Origin: Niveibacterium umoris
GTDB taxonomy: Bacteria > Pseudomonadota > Gammaproteobacteria > Burkholderiales > Rhodocyclaceae
Reading direction: 5' to 3'
Assembly (NCBI RefSeq): GCF_014197015.1
Contig: NZ_JACIET010000002.1
Coordinates: 558,001-622,000, forward strand
Length of the DNA stretch: 64,000 nt
The translations under genes were made by a program, and so were the position numbers. Positions 61,201-64,000 of the stretch are shown in pieces (the first letter of the stretch is position 1; each line of letters starts with the position of its first letter). The notes below the pieces were generated by a model. The model made no database searches and was not told the DNA's origin. It saw nothing but the letters and a program-made list of their open reading frames with translations.

Positions 61201-62709
61201 CCGTCGGACTTCGCGCTGCTAAATCCCAATACGCGAACTTGCCCCGTGTTTCGGAGTCAAGCCGACGCTGCGCTTACGAAGAAGCTCTACAACTCGACGC
61301 CGGTGCTCTGGCGGGAGGAACTGCGCAATCAAGCCGACGAGGTAATTCAGACTGAACACAACCCCTGGGGCCTGCAGTTCCAGCTGATGTTCATGATGAA
61401 CACCGACAGCAGCCTCTTCCGCAATCGCGAGGCTGCGTCAGGAGAGCTCCGACGCCTGCCGCTGTACGAGGCGAAGATGATTCACCAGTTCGACCACCGC
61501 TGGGCCACCTATGTGGATGTCCCCGGCGGAGCGACGGGCGAGGTGGAAACCGCGGACGTCAGCGATACGCAGAAGGCCGACCCGGCCTGCACCGTGCGCC
61601 CGCGTTACTGGGTGGACGAGCGTGAGGTGCTCGTCCGCATCGCCCGCGTGCCTACCCGCGTGGCCCGTGCCTGGCAGGCCCTTCATGCCGCCCGCGATGC
61701 GGCCAACGCCGCTGACCAGGACGCCGCGCTGGCCGACCTTCTGCTCGCGCTGTCGCAATGGGTGGCCGGCGAGCTGTTCCATAGCACGGCTGGCCCAGCG
61801 CTCAGCACTGAGGGTTGGACGCCTACCCAAGCCCAGCCCCACATTGCCACCACCGAACAGCAGCTGAAAGCACGCTTCTCACGACTGAACGACGTGCTGC
61901 GCGGCGAAGGCCTGACGACCAAAAAGGCCCTGGTCGACTTCCCTAAGTGGGCTGCACAGAATCGTGACGTTCGCCTAGACGACGACCAGCTGTCGGCCCT
62001 CGCAAATGCCTTGCATGCGAGTCCTTTGGCTGATGCCCTGCAGACCTTGCTCGACCTGTGGATGGACCGGCGCAGCCCGCGGTGGTTGATGGGGTGGCGG
62101 GACATTACCAACGCTACCAACGAACGCACGGTAATTGCGTCTGTAGTGCCACGGGTGGGGGTGGGCAACAACCTGCCTTTGATGCTCTTCCGCTCCAGCG
62201 CAGCCGGCGGCTCGCTCGCCGCCTTGCTGGGCAATCTGTGTTCAATGAGTCTAGATTTCGTGGCTAGGCATAAGGTCGGCGGAATGCACCTGAACTACTT
62301 CATCTACAAGCAGCTCCCGGTGCTGCCCCCTGACCGTTATACCGACACCGACCTCGCCTTCATCGTCCCCCGCGTCCTCGAACTCACCTACACCACCGAC
62401 GACCTGCAGGCCTGGGGGCAGGACCTAGCAGCATACGACCCACGCCCTGCCGCCGAACAGGGCCGCCCCTTCGCCTGGAACCCTGAGCGACGCGCCCACC
62501 TGCGCGCCGAGCTCGACGCCTACTACGCCCGCCTCTACGGCCTCACCCGAGACGAGCTGCGCTACATCCTCGACCCCAAAGACGTGATGGGCGCCGACTA
62601 CCCCAGCGAAACCTTCCGCGTGCTCAAAGATAACGAAATGCGCGCCTACGGGGAGTACCGGACGCGGCGCTTGGTGCTGGAGGCGTGGGACCGGATGATT
62701 CCGACATAA
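58273..62709 (+). CDS. Eco57I-type N6-adenine methyltransferase (DrmMI/PglX-like)
   Basis: 1478 residues, one protein. A long N-terminal helical region (1-490, including LVYRLIFLATVEDRRDRG, often seen in type IIG and PglX-like enzymes) is followed by the class gamma methyltransferase: SYYTPDSLVQELIKSALEPV, motif I CDPACGSGHFLLSA (about 535-548), GVDKNAMAIQLAKTALWLEA and motif IV NPPW (797-800). The C-terminal part (about 1000-1478) looks like a target-recognition and helical domain. It would methylate adenine in host DNA, marking self, as DrmMI and PglX do in DISARM and BREX. No restriction nuclease domain is seen within it. Confidence 0.85.
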   Translation: MAKSIFKRATHQLAYRAIRIEGGLIPAEELTRLTLLADPKDTEQTESHYRIAKGLKLRDEIARDFKIALNLWQDFQTLRQRQDVRAFDVTVREWLLPLLRDVLHFHDAGRCPAIEHAGHSFAIGHAGNGGHVPLVFAGFDEPLDAAAERFGETNPDTGKTRRRSPFMLAQEALNASDDCLWAIVSNGLMLRILRDNASLTRPAYIEVDLEALFNEELLADFSAFWLLTHASRFGNAETQPNDCPWERWRAAGQQAGVTVRGNLRDQVARAIRELGTGFLSHPANSALRAALQNVESGYDRQAFFEELLRLVYRLIFLATVEDRRDRGTGERLVFTPDASEEAKARYLAGYSLTWLRERAVRRSQHDRHADLWQGLTITFDALARGEPALGLPALGGLFDTDQCPRLDAAQLDNRHLLAAVFQLGWFRADGGLSRVNYRDMGPEELGSVYESLLELVPDLQGLASPVTARLAFMGDDETDASTKGNTRKLTGSYYTPDSLVQELIKSALEPVIAQTVKANPDRPVEALLSLTICDPACGSGHFLLSAARRLADEVALHRAAAEREGGAPTPTDYRHALRDVVSRCIYGVDKNAMAIQLAKTALWLEAYSPDRPLSFVDHHLRVGDALLGVLDPKVLEHGIPDEAYTALSGDDKEVSKALKKQNKADLKSWRQIAGGDLLTQAGLAAQAVGVETLDDDTPDHLAAKRQAWLQAEGEAQRSTFARLADTYVAAFLAPKLADAGATVPLSGYLWGVLSGQPAKAHVDSAVQTLCRQHAVFHWWLAFPQVAAKGGFSVMLGNPPWEMLQLDPQEFFAAEAPSIANAQHMAAREKLIAALQTERPHLHAKYWAAVRGTEAVQSFVHASGRFPHSGFGRINLASLFAETVLQATSLGQPGRAGLVLPSGIATDSFTQHLFNAIADGNLASLYDFENREAIFAGVHRSYKFCLLTMGKTRQVDFQFFSGNTSDLLDLRRRFTLSPSDFALLNPNTRTCPVFRSQADAALTKKLYNSTPVLWREELRNQADEVIQTEHNPWGLQFQLMFMMNTDSSLFRNREAASGELRRLPLYEAKMIHQFDHRWATYVDVPGGATGEVETADVSDTQKADPACTVRPRYWVDEREVLVRIARVPTRVARAWQALHAARDAANAADQDAALADLLLALSQWVAGELFHSTAGPALSTEGWTPTQAQPHIATTEQQLKARFSRLNDVLRGEGLTTKKALVDFPKWAAQNRDVRLDDDQLSALANALHASPLADALQTLLDLWMDRRSPRWLMGWRDITNATNERTVIASVVPRVGVGNNLPLMLFRSSAAGGSLAALLGNLCSMSLDFVARHKVGGMHLNYFIYKQLPVLPPDRYTDTDLAFIVPRVLELTYTTDDLQAWGQDLAAYDPRPAAEQGRPFAWNPERRAHLRAELDAYYARLYGLTRDELRYILDPKDVMGADYPSETFRVLKDNEMRAYGEYRTRRLVLEAWDRMIPT

Positions 62710-62727
62710 CTACGGCGGGCAACAACC

Positions 62728-63672
62728 ATGGTCAATCCTGACTGGCTGAGGAAGCGTTCAAGGGAGGCCGAAGAGCGCCTCGAGCGGCAGCGCAAGGAGG
62801 AGGAGGCGAAGCGCTTGAAGGAGGAAGAACTCAGAAGGCTTGAAGAGGAAAGGCTGCGGCGAGCTCAAGAAGAGCGCGAGCGAATTCGCAAGCTGGTTGA
62901 TACCACCATAGCGACTTTCGTTCGCGCTGCCATCAAGTCCGCTTTGGTGGGTGCGAAGGCTGCAGACATAGAAGTCGACTCTGCGTTTATCACGACAGAA
63001 GTCGAGTCCAAGCTTATCGAGCGACTTCAGGGCATGGGTTATGAGTGCTACATCCGAGATTCTTCAAAACGTTGGATTACGACCTCAAGAGTTGTCAGCA
63101 AGATGCTCAGCAGAGTGGCATCGATTCCAGGGACTGAGCACTACAGAAGCCAATTGGGTGACGCGCTTGAGCGTCAAGATGAGCAGCGTCTGCTTGAGTT
63201 GACCCATGACCTTCGCACAGACAAGAGCATTGCGCTCCGTCCGAACGACGAGTTATTCATAAGGTTGCATGTAATTCGACATCTGGAGAGCGACCAGAAG
63301 GACCAAATCGTTTGCAGCCTAAATGGGAGTTGGCAGCCTATCGATGTGGTCGACGCACGCTTCACCGCGCTGCATCAGGCGCCCTCATGGATGGTCAGTC
63401 AAGGAGGTGCTTGGCTGATGGAGAGGATGGGGCTCTGTTATCAACGAGATGCCGACCGCGGGCTGAGGGAGACAGAGTTTCTGCTGATGAGCCTCCCCAT
63501 GAAACCCGAACGATGGGGGGAAAACGAGATGACGAAGTTTGTCTCCTCAGGCGAGCCCATCGGGACGAGCCCATTTCCTGACGAGCTGATGATTCAACTG
63601 CTTACGGTTCTGGGGTTCAAAGTTCGACTAGAGCCGACGGCGGATGCTCGGGTGATGAAAGTTTCCTGGTAG
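62728..63672 (+). CDS. Unrecognised protein with charged coiled-coil N-terminus
   Basis: 314 residues from the ATG at 62728, 18 bp after the methyltransferase stop. Residues 9-58 are an almost unbroken charged helix (RSREAEERLERQRKEEEAKRLKEEELRRLEEERLRRAQ), followed by a globular part with TFVRAAIKSALVGAKAADIEVDSAFITTEVESKLIERLQGMGYECY, and later WMVSQGGAWLMERMGLCYQRD. No catalytic motif, signal peptide or membrane segment is visible, and I do not recognise a family. Its position inside the operon suggests an accessory or sensor role in the same defence system. GC is lower than in the chromosomal genes. Confidence 0.7.
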   Translation: MVNPDWLRKRSREAEERLERQRKEEEAKRLKEEELRRLEEERLRRAQEERERIRKLVDTTIATFVRAAIKSALVGAKAADIEVDSAFITTEVESKLIERLQGMGYECYIRDSSKRWITTSRVVSKMLSRVASIPGTEHYRSQLGDALERQDEQRLLELTHDLRTDKSIALRPNDELFIRLHVIRHLESDQKDQIVCSLNGSWQPIDVVDARFTALHQAPSWMVSQGGAWLMERMGLCYQRDADRGLRETEFLLMSLPMKPERWGENEMTKFVSSGEPIGTSPFPDELMIQLLTVLGFKVRLEPTADARVMKVSW

Positions 63673-63709
63673 TTGATTTGATTGGTAAGTGCACTGGGGG
63701 CAGTCGAAG

Positions 63710-64000
63710 ATGCTTGAGACTTTGTTCAAAGAGGTCCGCTACACCTTGGGCGGGTTGGTCAATGGCATCAGCATGGGCCAGATTGGCCTTCCTGATATCC
63801 AGCGCCCGTTCGTGTGGAGCAACGCCAAGGTCCGCGACCTGTTTGACTCGATGTACCGCGGCTACCCGGTGGGTTTCTTCCTGTTCTGGGAGACCGGCGC
63901 CGAGGGAGTGGACGCGAAGGTTATCGGTGACACGCACAAGCAGAAGGCGCCCTCTCTTCTCATCGTCGACGGCCAGCAGCGCTTGACCTCCTTGTATGCC
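63710..64000 (+). CDS. DUF262 (GmrSD/ParB-fold) protein, N-terminal part only
   Basis: 97 residues up to the window end, with no stop. Starts at the ATG at 63710: MLETLFKEVRYTLGGLVNGI, then IGLPDIQRPFVWSNAKVRDLFDSMYRGYPVGFFLFWE and LLIVDGQQRLTSLYA. DIQRPFVW and VDGQQRLTSL are the DUF262 hallmarks (ParB/Srx-like NTPase fold), as in GmrS/GmrD type IV restriction and SspE. Whether a DUF1524 HNH nuclease follows lies outside the window. It may be part of the preceding operon or a neighbouring defence gene. Confidence 0.82.
   Translation, partial: MLETLFKEVRYTLGGLVNGISMGQIGLPDIQRPFVWSNAKVRDLFDSMYRGYPVGFFLFWETGAEGVDAKVIGDTHKQKAPSLLIVDGQQRLTSLYA

Overview
The window is high-GC DNA from a betaproteobacterial chromosome, most likely a Rhodocyclales relative (Azoarcus/Thauera-like). 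This is judged from protein style and from the gene order rpmH-rnpA-yidD-yidC-mnmE beside mnmG-rsmG-parA-parB and dnaA-dnaN-gyrB. It covers the replication origin. Genes left of about 43.6 kb in the origin block run on the minus strand and dnaA-dnaN-gyrB run on the plus strand, as expected for divergence from oriC.

Layout. 1-9.1 kb: an SOS-controlled uvrA (cut by the window start, LexA box upstream), a secreted Gly/His-rich protein, a polysaccharide deacetylase, a small operon (2Fe-2S ferredoxin, alpha/beta hydrolase, glutathione S-transferase, RidA), two divergent HD-GYP proteins and a small Cys-rich protein. 9.1-13 kb: a diheme cytochrome lipoprotein and a parallel beta-helix lipoprotein (a recurrent two-gene pair of unknown function), with a TetR regulator and an operator lying inside the pair's promoter. 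13-24 kb: cupin, D-lactate dehydrogenase, periplasmic binding protein, carbonic anhydrase, an OmpR/EnvZ-like two-component system, an ABC-F ATPase, YggL and a GH5 lipoprotein. 24-33.5 kb: a DUF3047/phospholipase D pair, two lipoproteins, a serine/alanine-glyoxylate aminotransferase, a QseBC/PmrAB-like two-component system with PmrA-type boxes, a binding protein and an HD-GYP protein whose HD pair is replaced.

33.6-49.6 kb is the origin block: parB, a GNAT acetyltransferase, parA, rsmG and mnmG; two perfect parS sites flanking a TSUP permease; a small unknown gene, mnmE, yidC, yidD, rnpA and rpmH (the last too short for most ORF filters); then dnaA, an AT-rich oriC with perfect DnaA boxes and duplicated modules, dnaN and gyrB.

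50-64 kb, directly after gyrB, is an accessory defence-type operon. It holds a 1780-residue DEAD/DEAH helicase with DUF1998 and a C-terminal DUF559-like nuclease domain, an SNF2-type helicase, an Eco57I-like N6-adenine methyltransferase of 1478 residues, an unrecognised coiled-coil protein and the start of a DUF262 (GmrSD/ParB-like) protein that leaves the window. It resembles DISARM class 1 (SNF2 helicase, N6 methylase, helicase/DUF1998), but no separate phospholipase D gene is visible and the nuclease appears fused to the helicase. This is the strongest candidate for an undescribed or variant anti-phage system in the window. No tRNA, rRNA, CRISPR array or intact insertion sequence was found.
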